Assembly: GCA_003165075.1 (NCBI GenBank)
Contig: PLSM01000167.1
Location: 95,179-159,178 of the forward strand
DNA: 64,000 nucleotides
Source of the DNA: Acidobacteriaceae bacterium
GTDB taxonomy: Bacteria; Acidobacteriota; Terriglobia; Terriglobales; Acidobacteriaceae
Reading direction: 5' to 3'
Shown here piece by piece: positions 41,991 to 50,058 of this stretch (positions are counted from its first letter, which is position 1; every line of letters begins with the position of its first letter). The notes under the pieces were generated by a model that saw only the letters and a program-made list of their open reading frames with translations, made no database searches and was not told the origin of the DNA. The position numbers and the translations under genes were made by a program.

Positions 41991-43541
41991 TCAGAAATCC
42001 ACATGTGCGCGAACGGAGCCAACCCATGCCGGGCCGCGGTCGCGGTTGTAGCCGGGGTTATCGATATGTTGCACGTCGAGCGCATAGAACAAGCCGCGCC
42101 ATGCGTGCCAGTTGTAGTAGCTCTCCACAATGTTTTCGCGGCCGTAGTTCAGGTTGCCGTCCCCCAACAGGAAGCCTAGGCCGCCGAGGCGCAGGTAATT
42201 CTGATGGTCGCGTTTGATGGCGTTGGATACAAAGGCCAGACCTATCTTATCCACCGGGCGATGCCAACGAGTTCCGGCGTAGTCGGCACCGGACAGGACT
42301 GTTTGTTCCACCTCGGTGTAAGCGAACGATTCGTGCTGGCCCTCGTTCCAACCGAAGCGGGCAAAGACACGGAGGTTAGGAGACAATTCCTGTTCAGTGT
42401 TGTAGCCAACACCGTACTTGAGGGAGCTGAAGTGCTCGTGAAGGGTGATGGTGGGCACAGTGACGCCATATTTGGAAGTGTCGGATCCGTTTAGAAAGTC
42501 TTCGACCGCCTCGCGATAGGTGCCCATGTGGGCGCGGTTGGCATAAAACAGCACTCGGGTTACACCCTTGCGATCGCGGATAAAACTGTGGCGGAGTTCA
42601 AACTCAGCGTTTTGGCCATGAGCGCGGCTGAAGGCCCAGTCCAAGTCGATGCCGTTGGCCACGATGGGCATGGCGAAGAGGCCGTAGCGGATGCTCCAGA
42701 GGCGGTCGTCGTACTCAGCCATGCCACCCACGGTGTAGCCGCGGGTGTCTGCTGCATAGTCCCATGCGCCGTTGTTGTCCACTGTCCAATTCATGAATTG
42801 CAGGTGCGTGTCGGAACCAATGGAGTTGACGTCGAAGAAGTCCGGAAGAGTCATTTTGCCGACTCGGAACTCGATACGCCGCAGCGGTACGCTGGGCGCC
42901 AGTGCAAAGGGACCCGGCTCCTGGCTGGTGGTCTTTTGCGTGAGCCCAATGACCTGGTGTATCTGGTAGCGCGCGAGATAGGGGGTCGAGCCCAGATTGG
43001 GATTGCGCACCACATCCAGGTCTGTGATGCCGCCCAGTCCCAGTGCTTCGCTCAGGCCGCGCCCACCGGCGCTTTCCACGTCGAGGATCAGGTCGTTACT
43101 GTAACGGATGGAGTGAATGAGCCGGGCAGCAGTAAAGACCGTGCCCAACAGGGAAGTCTTGTACTCCGCCGAATTGCGAAAGCTGTTTGTGCCACCGTAG
43201 AGGGCATGAAAGGGCAGGCGCCCCTGGAAGATGATATTGGCCTGTCCGGAGAGCCAGTAGCGGCTGTTTTCAGGGTGGGGAGCCATGGCGACGATGGGGG
43301 CGTCCTGGGGTTCGCGGCCCACAGGGCTGGTGTCGCCGGGCTTGATTCCGATACCGTCCTGTTGCAGCGGAAGCAAGGGGATTCCTGGGGCAGGCAGGAC
43401 AAACTGCGGCGTGGATGAGAGTTGAGGTTCGGGAGCGGAGGGAAGCGGAGGGGACACCTGCGCGGCTGCGGCCGCCGAGACGCAGGCCAGGATGGCGAGG
43501 GCAGGTACGAAGCGCAGCGGATTGGGGAGGCGGTCGGGCAT
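41991..43541 (-). CDS. OprB-family carbohydrate-selective porin-like outer membrane protein
   Basis: WLSGQANIIFQGRLPFHALYGGTNSF..., RRIEFRVGKMTLPDFFDVNSIGSDTHLQFMNWTVDNNGAWDYAADTRGYTVGGMAEY, C-terminal VRAHVDF. Confidence 0.78.
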   Translation of the reverse strand: MPDRLPNPLRFVPALAILACVSAAAAAQVSPPLPSAPEPQLSSTPQFVLPAPGIPLLPLQQDGIGIKPGDTSPVGREPQDAPIVAMAPHPENSRYWLSGQANIIFQGRLPFHALYGGTNSFRNSAEYKTSLLGTVFTAARLIHSIRYSNDLILDVESAGGRGLSEALGLGGITDLDVVRNPNLGSTPYLARYQIHQVIGLTQKTTSQEPGPFALAPSVPLRRIEFRVGKMTLPDFFDVNSIGSDTHLQFMNWTVDNNGAWDYAADTRGYTVGGMAEYDDRLWSIRYGLFAMPIVANGIDLDWAFSRAHGQNAEFELRHSFIRDRKGVTRVLFYANRAHMGTYREAVEDFLNGSDTSKYGVTVPTITLHEHFSSLKYGVGYNTEQELSPNLRVFARFGWNEGQHESFAYTEVEQTVLSGADYAGTRWHRPVDKIGLAFVSNAIKRDHQNYLRLGGLGFLLGDGNLNYGRENIVESYYNWHAWRGLFYALDVQHIDNPGYNRDRGPAWVGSVRAHVDF

Positions 43542-43562
43542 AGAATACAGGGAGTGGCATTT

Positions 43563-43602
43563 ATACCCCCACTGGGTATATACTATACCGAGGATGGGTA
43601 TT
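43563..43602. promoter_or_regulatory. Two tandem CsoR/RcnR-type candidate operators
   Basis: TATACCC-CCACT-GGGTATA (43563-43581) and ATACC-GAGGATG-GGTAT (43586-43602) between divergent porin and regulator. Confidence 0.65.
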
Positions 43603-43623
43603 GTCAAGCAGAGGAGGCCCGTG

Positions 43624-43896
43624 ATGTCGCATCAGGATCGGGAAAAGGTCAAATTGCTGCAACGATTGAGGAAGTTGCGCGGCCAGTTGGACGCGGTGGA
43701 GCGCTCGCTGGCGGCCGATGAGGAATGCGGCGGGCAATTGATGCTGCTGGCCGCGGTGCGCGGGGGCGTCAACAGCCTGATGGGCGAGGTGCTCGAAACT
43801 CATATCCGATTCCACCTCGTGGACGGCGTGAAAGAACAGATTGCCCCAGAGCTGGCCGAGGACTTGATCGACCTGGTGCGCGCCTATCTGAAGTGA
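43624..43896 (+). CDS. CsoR/FrmR/RcnR (DUF156) family metal-sensing repressor with RcnR-like ligand set
   Basis: MSHQDREKVKLLQRLRKLRGQLDAVERSLAADEECGGQLMLLAAVRGGVNSLMGEVLETHIRFHL; H3, C35, H60, H64 counted from MSH. Confidence 0.92.
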   Translation: MSHQDREKVKLLQRLRKLRGQLDAVERSLAADEECGGQLMLLAAVRGGVNSLMGEVLETHIRFHLVDGVKEQIAPELAEDLIDLVRAYLK

Positions 43897-44067
43897 AGAC
43901 CTGCGGAATAAGCAAAGATTGTACCCGAAACCGCGCACCTGCCAGGAGAAACACTCTGGATCTATCGTAGAGGGTGGCCGGGGCGAGGATTGTTAAGGTT
44001 CGGTTGATTTGGGGCGAGTTGCGAGCCGGCAGGTCCGCGAGTCATTGAAAAGGGAGGATCCAGGACG

Positions 44068-44616
44068 GTGAAAGAGATTCCACTGGCGAAGGTTTTCCAC
44101 CTGATCGAGCCCGGACCGGTGGTGCTGCTGACGACCGCGCGCAAGGGGCACGCCAACATGATGACGATGAGTTGGCACATGATGATGGAGTTCGTGCCGC
44201 CGCTGATTGCGTGCGTAGTGAGCCCCGCGAACTACAGCTATAAGGCGCTGCGCACGACCAAGGAATGCGTGATTGCCATTCCGGGGATCGACCTGGCCTC
44301 GAAGGTCGTGGATATCGGCAACTGCTCAGGCCCGGATGTGAACAAGTTCGAAGTCTTCGGCTTGACGGCTGTGCGCGCGAAGAAGGTCGCTGCTCCCTTG
44401 GTCGCCGAGTGCATCGCCAATCTTGAATGCAAGGTGGTTGACACGCGAATGGCGAACAAGTACGCGTTGTTCGTTCTGGAAGTTGTGAAAGCGTGGACCG
44501 ATCCGAAGCGCAAGGAACGCAGGACCTTTCACGCCAATGGGGACGGCACCTTTGTGGTGGACGGCAGGACTCTTGACCTGAAGAAGAAGATGGTGAAGTG
44601 GGCGGAGTTTTTATAA
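44068..44616 (+). CDS. Flavin reductase family protein (FMN-binding split barrel)
   Basis: GPVVLLTTARKGHANMMTMSWHMMMEFVPPLIACVVSPANYSYKALRTTKECVIAIPG. Confidence 0.88.
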   Translation: MKEIPLAKVFHLIEPGPVVLLTTARKGHANMMTMSWHMMMEFVPPLIACVVSPANYSYKALRTTKECVIAIPGIDLASKVVDIGNCSGPDVNKFEVFGLTAVRAKKVAAPLVAECIANLECKVVDTRMANKYALFVLEVVKAWTDPKRKERRTFHANGDGTFVVDGRTLDLKKKMVKWAEFL

Positions 44617-44735
44617 CTTAGAGATAGGTTCGAGTTATCCGATTATGGATGCTTCATTCTTTGAAATCACACGAAGGATGGGGTATGTACGGAACGTTTG
44701 GCTGCTCAACGGAAAAAACAATGCTGTGGTCTAGA

Positions 44736-45311
44736 TCACGCGCGGCCGGCGAATTCGCGGGTTTCGGTCGAGACTTTGACCTTCTCGCCTTCCTTAATGA
44801 AGAAGGGGACCTTGATTTCGAGGCCTGTTTCCAGCTTGGCGGGCTTGGTGACGTCGCCACGGGCGGTGTCGCCGCGGACGCCGGGCTCGGTATAAGTCAC
44901 GGCTAACTCGACCTGCAGAGGCAACTGGAGTCCGATGGGGTTGCCGTTGAATTTATCGATCTTGATGATTGCGCCTTCGAGGAGGAAGTCGAGAGCGTCG
45001 CCGAGTTTTTCGCTGGTCAGGGCGATGGTGTCGAAGCTCTCCTGGTCCATGAAGTAGGAGCCTTCGGCATCGGTGTAGAGGTAGGAGGCTTCGACGGTCT
45101 CGAGGTCGGGTTCCTTGAACTTGTCGCTGGCCTTGAAGGTTTTGTCGAAGACGGCGCGAGTAAGCAGGTTGCGCATTTTGAGGCGGACCAGGGTTTGTCC
45201 GCCGCGGGCAGTGGGAGTGGAGACTTCCACGTCGAGACAGTAGTAGGGAGCGTTCTCAAACTCGAAGTACATTTTGCGCTTGATGTCGATGGCATCGATC
45301 AGTGCGGGCAT
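44736..45311 (-). CDS. Elongation factor P family protein of EfpL/YeiP type
   Basis: EF-P fold with loop VSTPTARGGQTLVRLKM, matching the E. coli YeiP loop SPTARGAATLYKM (from memory) rather than KPGKG; C-terminal TETREFAGRA. Confidence 0.85.
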   Translation of the reverse strand: MPALIDAIDIKRKMYFEFENAPYYCLDVEVSTPTARGGQTLVRLKMRNLLTRAVFDKTFKASDKFKEPDLETVEASYLYTDAEGSYFMDQESFDTIALTSEKLGDALDFLLEGAIIKIDKFNGNPIGLQLPLQVELAVTYTEPGVRGDTARGDVTKPAKLETGLEIKVPFFIKEGEKVKVSTETREFAGRA

Positions 45312-45346
45312 GAAGTTTCCTTGACGGAGCTTCTCCCATTCTAAAC

Positions 45347-45423
45347 GTCAGTGGTCAGTGGTCAGGGGTCAGGGGACAGTGGTCAGTGGTCAGTGGTCAG
45401 TGGTCAGTGGTCAGTGGTCAGGG
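45347..45423. repeat. Tandem heptamer array, 11 x 7 bp (GTCAGTG)
   Basis: GTCAGTG x2, GTCAGGG x2, GACAGTG, GTCAGTG x5, GTCAGGG counted directly. Confidence 0.97.
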
Positions 45424-45477
45424 AATAGGGTGAACAGTCTTTTCGGTTTGGGATGTGAGCGGTATCACCCTGTCGAG

Positions 45478-45602
45478 GTACCCGACTCCCCCTATTCTGT
45501 AAATAAAATCTCTATTTTCATGGGTTTACGGTAGGTCTTGCGCTGCAAAATCTTCATTTCATTGGATTTATCCGCAGAATCTTCTCAGGAAAGGAGTTAT
45601 GG
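45478..45602. repeat. Three-unit intergenic element, copy B
   Basis: GGTACCCGACTCCCCCTATTCTGTA then ATAAAATCTCTATTTTCATGGGTTTA / GCAAAATCTTCATTTCATTGGATTTA / GCAGAATCTTCTCAGGAAAGGAGTTA; aligns with 6503-6628. Confidence 0.85.
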
Positions 45603-46202
45603 GATAGTTGGCTAGCAAAACCGCACCTAAAGGCCACAGAAACGGGCAAAGTGAAGAGAAAAGAATACGGCCTTGGGCGGGCGAGGCGTTGACTTCTACA
45701 ACGGCGTGGGTTGAGTTGTTCCCCGTGTTTGCCTGCCTGATTTCAATTATGCGCGCGGGGAGAGAAATACTACGCAAGAGGGGGAATGACGCTGTTCGCA
45801 TTGGGATGATGGGATAAGGGCAGATGCGAGGCGGAACGGAGCTTGACAGATCGGTTGGGGTATCGCGAGCGGTGAGCGCATATGAGCTCTTCCATTGCGG
45901 ACCTTGAACGAGCGCTTCGGCGATTATGCGCGAACTGAAAAGCGTTCCCTCCGACATGGGCGTTTCAGGGGAGTAATCGTGACATTTGTGCTGACCAGTT
46001 CAACCATTAGATCCGAGTAAAACAATCCTGTGGCCAAGGAGGATCGCCGGGGCGCCAGACGCCGGCCTTTTCAGGGCGTAAATAACGAATACTTGCAACT
46101 ACTTGCACGACGTCGGGGGCAGCCGAAATAGGCGTAAGACGGGCCAATCACGGGTGAGGATAACTAGCCTCGAAGCCAAGCTGGGAAATCTGTGAAGTAT
46201 GA

Positions 46203-49200
46203 ATGAAAAGCTTAAGATTAGAACAAACACACCTTGTCTCTATCGGAATGAAGGGAAGTTACGTGAAAGGCGAATCACTGCGCGGGTGGGAACAGATCGA
46301 ATCCATGATGAACAGCCGGAATATCTGGCGCCTGTTGCTGGTGTTCCTGCTCTACACATCAGCACCAGGCGCGCAGACCAGAACCTCATTCGTCTGGCAG
46401 GGAATGGTCCGCACCCCTGGAGGAGCTCCCATCTCCAAAGCCAAGGTCCGCCTTACTGGTGTCGGAGGCAATGCCGAGGCAGCGACGCGCGCCGATGGAA
46501 TGTTCACACTGCCGGTTCTGCCCGCTGGAAAATATCGCCTCTCGGTGGAAGCAGGCGACCACCACGTCGTCTTCGCGCAGCCCATTGAATTGTTCTCGGC
46601 GACTCCTGCCGTGGCGCTCACGCTTTCCAGCCGCGGAGAATTGTCCGTGGGGGAACTTAAGCGCCTGGTCTCCACCGGAGGAGAGGAGTTGTCCAGCAAG
46701 GCGGTCAGCGAGCTACCCCTCAACAAGCGCGACTTCAGTTCGCTACTTCTGTTGGCCGCAGGAACCATGACGGACGCCAACGGGGCCTCCAACTTTACCG
46801 CCCAGTTCGCTATCAACGGACAGCGCGGCGTCGAAGCCGTCTTCGCCATGGATGGCGCAGACATTAGCGACCCGGAAATGGGAGGAGCCACCTTTTCCAA
46901 TTTCAACGTCGACGCGGTAGAGAGCATCGACTCTAGTTCCGGCTGGATGCCTGCCGAAATCGGTCACGGAGCGGCGGGGTTTACCAACATTCACACCCGT
47001 TCGGGAGCCAGCGGATTCCACGGCTCTTTCTTCGAGTTTGTGCGCAACTCGGCATTTGATGCGCGCAACTACTTCGACCATCCAACCGTGGCTTATCCCG
47101 GCCGTATTCCGCCATTCCGCCGCAACGAATTTGGCTTTACCAATGGCGGACCGCTTTATCTTCCCCACATTTATGACGGTCGTAAGCGAACCTATTACTT
47201 CACGCAGTATCAGGGCTTTCGCCAGGTGCTCGGCACTACTCAGGTAATGCCAGTGCCTAGCGCGGTGGAGCGTTCCGGTATTGACACTCTCACCTTCCCC
47301 GATGGCTCCACTGACACTCTCACGGTGCCGGTGCCTGCTGAGATTGCGGCCATCCTTGCTCGCTACCCGATGCCGAACTACGAAGCCGGTTCCTACCACT
47401 CTCACACCTACGCCACCGCTTCAAAAGTGGTCACCGATGCCGATCAATTCTCTCTGCGCTTGGATCACAAGATTTCAAGCAAGGACCAGTTCTTTGCCCG
47501 CTTCAATTTGGACAATCTCACCGGTCCGACCACCAATCCTGACCAGACCGCCATCGATCGTTCCTTCGCCGTGGAGTTCTTCGATCGCCAGCGCAACGTT
47601 GTCGGCACCTGGACTCGCACCGTCTCACCGCGGCTCATGCTTGAGTCGTCCATCAGCATCATCCGCACCACGCCGGGCTTCCCCTCACCCAACCACACTG
47701 ACCACGCGGTCAAGTTTGTCGACGGTCTTTTTGAAGCCTTCAATGGCGCGGGCGGAACAGTGTTGCAGTCTTTTGGCAATCTCTTTCAGGGCCGCGAGAA
47801 TCTCTCCTTCACAACGCGGGGTCATACCTTCAAGGCCGGTGCGGAGACTCGCTTCAATCGCGACTCCACATACTTCGGCATGAGCCCAAACGGCGAATAC
47901 GATTTCGGCGGCGGCACCGCCTATGCGACGGAGGCTATCGCCTCTCAGAGTGGGAAGCACGACATTCAGCCCGGCGATCCGCTGCCGGACACACTCACCA
48001 GCTTTCTTTCGGGCAGCCCTTTTGCCTACACCGTTTCTGTTGCTCCACCGTCCATCTCCAGCGGGGAACACATGGGGCCTGCGGCCACAAGCCGCAACAA
48101 CTACAACTTCTACGCGCAGGACACATGGAAGATCACAAGCCGCTTCACACTCGATTACGGTCTGCGCTGGGAGCTTTACCAGCCCATCACAGAGCGCGCC
48201 CATCGCACCTCCAGCGTCGTCACCACCAATGGAGTTCAGCAGTACATCGTCAACCCACAACCCGGTTATCCTACTCGGAAAAATGCATGGGGACCGCGTA
48301 TCAAGGCGGCGTGGCAGGTTGACAACAAGTTGTCTGCTCATGTCGGCGGCGCCATTACCGTGATCCCTCCTAATATCTGGGAGGACAATTTCCTTACTGG
48401 CGGCGCCCCGTTTTCGGTCACCCCGCGTCGGGATTCAACGCCGAGTGCGCCTATCCCTTACGGCTATCAGATCACTCCATCTGAACTTCCTAAGCCCTAC
48501 ACGCCGGCCGGCGTCGATATTCTCGCCGGGCCCACTCACTCCATCGCTCCCAACACAGTAATGGACGTAGACCGGTTTGAAAAGGATTTGGCCACACTTA
48601 CCTCAAGCAACATCGTCACTCCGCTCATTCTTGGCGGCATTGCGCGCAATTTTGGCAATGCGACACTCTACACCTGGACCGCAGGTGTTGAGCAGAAAAT
48701 CGGCAATCTGACCGCCGACGCAAATTATGTGGGCACCGGCACACAAAAACTGGCGCGCATGAGCTTTCCCAACGGCTATCCCGGCGCTGATCCTGCCTTT
48801 GCGTCTTTCACCACCTTCGACTCAACCGGCACCGTTACTGGCGGCTTCGGCGTGGAGAACGTCATCACAGCAACCGCGCACTCCAGCTATCACGCCTTGC
48901 AGACTTCGCTCTCTGGCACATTCGGGCACGGCGGCCCCGGAATCCAGGCCAGCTACACCTGGGGCAAGTCGAATGACGACACTAGCACTGTCCAAGGCGG
49001 CACCGGTTCGACCGGTGCGGTCAGTCTGGGATATCCCGAGAATCCCTTCGACACACATCCCGAAAAGGGCCCTTCTGCCTTCGACGCGACTCACGGATTT
49101 GGTCTCAGCGTCGCTCAGGACTTGCACCTTCAGAGCGCAGGTTTCTTGCACCCCCTCAGCAAACTGGTCACAGATGGCTGGGAGCTGCTCAGCATTTCAA

Positions 49201-49682
49201 GTATCAGCTCGGGGACTCCGTTTACCGTCTTTAGCGGAATCCAGCAGACAGGTGTCGGCTCCAATGGAGTGGATCGGCCGGACCAGATCGCCATACCAAA
49301 GCTCTCTACGGCACGCAAGGACCGCCAAGACTACTTCGGCAAGGATACTGACAACGCAGGCGCCTTTTTCTTTATCCCCATTCATCTTGCGGGGGGCACT
49401 GGGCCCAACCAGGGACGCTTCGGAAATATCGGGCGCAACACATTCCGCGGGCCCGCCTTTTACAACTTCGACTTCGCGCTCATCAAGGACACGCCCTTCG
49501 GCATTCGCAAAAGTGGAGCCGAGGTTATGGATCTGCAGTTCCGCTCCGAGTTCTTTAACCTCTTCAATATCGTCACCATGGGACTACCGGCCAACATTCT
49601 CACAGGTTCAGGCTTTGGAGAAATCAGCAAAACCGCCGGAAATTCGCGCCAGATTCAGTTCTCACTCAAGCTGATCTATTAG
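46203..49682 (+). CDS. TonB-dependent-receptor/Oar-like outer membrane protein with N-terminal carboxypeptidase-regulatory-like domain
   Basis: Signal region MNSRNIWRLLLVFLLYTSAPGAQ; GMVRTPGGAPISKAKVRLTGVGGNAEAATRADGMFTLPVLPAGKYRLSVEAG; plug-like and beta-barrel segments. True start may be one of the internal ATGs. Confidence 0.88.
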   Translation: MKSLRLEQTHLVSIGMKGSYVKGESLRGWEQIESMMNSRNIWRLLLVFLLYTSAPGAQTRTSFVWQGMVRTPGGAPISKAKVRLTGVGGNAEAATRADGMFTLPVLPAGKYRLSVEAGDHHVVFAQPIELFSATPAVALTLSSRGELSVGELKRLVSTGGEELSSKAVSELPLNKRDFSSLLLLAAGTMTDANGASNFTAQFAINGQRGVEAVFAMDGADISDPEMGGATFSNFNVDAVESIDSSSGWMPAEIGHGAAGFTNIHTRSGASGFHGSFFEFVRNSAFDARNYFDHPTVAYPGRIPPFRRNEFGFTNGGPLYLPHIYDGRKRTYYFTQYQGFRQVLGTTQVMPVPSAVERSGIDTLTFPDGSTDTLTVPVPAEIAAILARYPMPNYEAGSYHSHTYATASKVVTDADQFSLRLDHKISSKDQFFARFNLDNLTGPTTNPDQTAIDRSFAVEFFDRQRNVVGTWTRTVSPRLMLESSISIIRTTPGFPSPNHTDHAVKFVDGLFEAFNGAGGTVLQSFGNLFQGRENLSFTTRGHTFKAGAETRFNRDSTYFGMSPNGEYDFGGGTAYATEAIASQSGKHDIQPGDPLPDTLTSFLSGSPFAYTVSVAPPSISSGEHMGPAATSRNNYNFYAQDTWKITSRFTLDYGLRWELYQPITERAHRTSSVVTTNGVQQYIVNPQPGYPTRKNAWGPRIKAAWQVDNKLSAHVGGAITVIPPNIWEDNFLTGGAPFSVTPRRDSTPSAPIPYGYQITPSELPKPYTPAGVDILAGPTHSIAPNTVMDVDRFEKDLATLTSSNIVTPLILGGIARNFGNATLYTWTAGVEQKIGNLTADANYVGTGTQKLARMSFPNGYPGADPAFASFTTFDSTGTVTGGFGVENVITATAHSSYHALQTSLSGTFGHGGPGIQASYTWGKSNDDTSTVQGGTGSTGAVSLGYPENPFDTHPEKGPSAFDATHGFGLSVAQDLHLQSAGFLHPLSKLVTDGWELLSISSISSGTPFTVFSGIQQTGVGSNGVDRPDQIAIPKLSTARKDRQDYFGKDTDNAGAFFFIPIHLAGGTGPNQGRFGNIGRNTFRGPAFYNFDFALIKDTPFGIRKSGAEVMDLQFRSEFFNLFNIVTMGLPANILTGSGFGEISKTAGNSRQIQFSLKLIY

Positions 49683-49756
49683 CGTTCTCAGGTGAATTCA
49701 TAAACCATCTGCCCATCCGAAAGTCGTCGCGATCTGACGAATCTGCAATCGCGTTT

Positions 49757-49780
49757 GTCCCGCTTCCCCGAGCGGGACAT
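49757..49780 (+). terminator. Candidate transcription terminator hairpin
   Basis: TGTCCCGCT-TCCCCG-AGCGGGACA followed by TCTATTTGT, 76 bp after the receptor stop. Confidence 0.55.
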
Positions 49781-50058
49781 CTATTTGTCGGTCGCACAGT
49801 TTTGATAGGACTCAATCGCGGCAGGCGCTCTATTCAGCCCTCGGATGAATTGCGCTGCCGAAACAGCGGAACAAGGTCTTTGCCCGGCGGACAGGATTAC
49901 TACTGGGAAGTCGGCCAGTGTTCAGGAAATGAACGGAATGGCGTCTCAACTTTTGTTAATAGGCCGAAGCGCGTTCACAGAAACCCAGTGTCTGGGAGCG
50001 CGCTTTGGCGCTTATGCATCAGTTGAGAATGCACGCGGCAGATCGCCGGAGGGTGGCA

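Noticed and set aside
45347-45423. Possible CRISPR array
   Set aside because: Units are contiguous 7-mers without unique spacers; no cas genes in the window.
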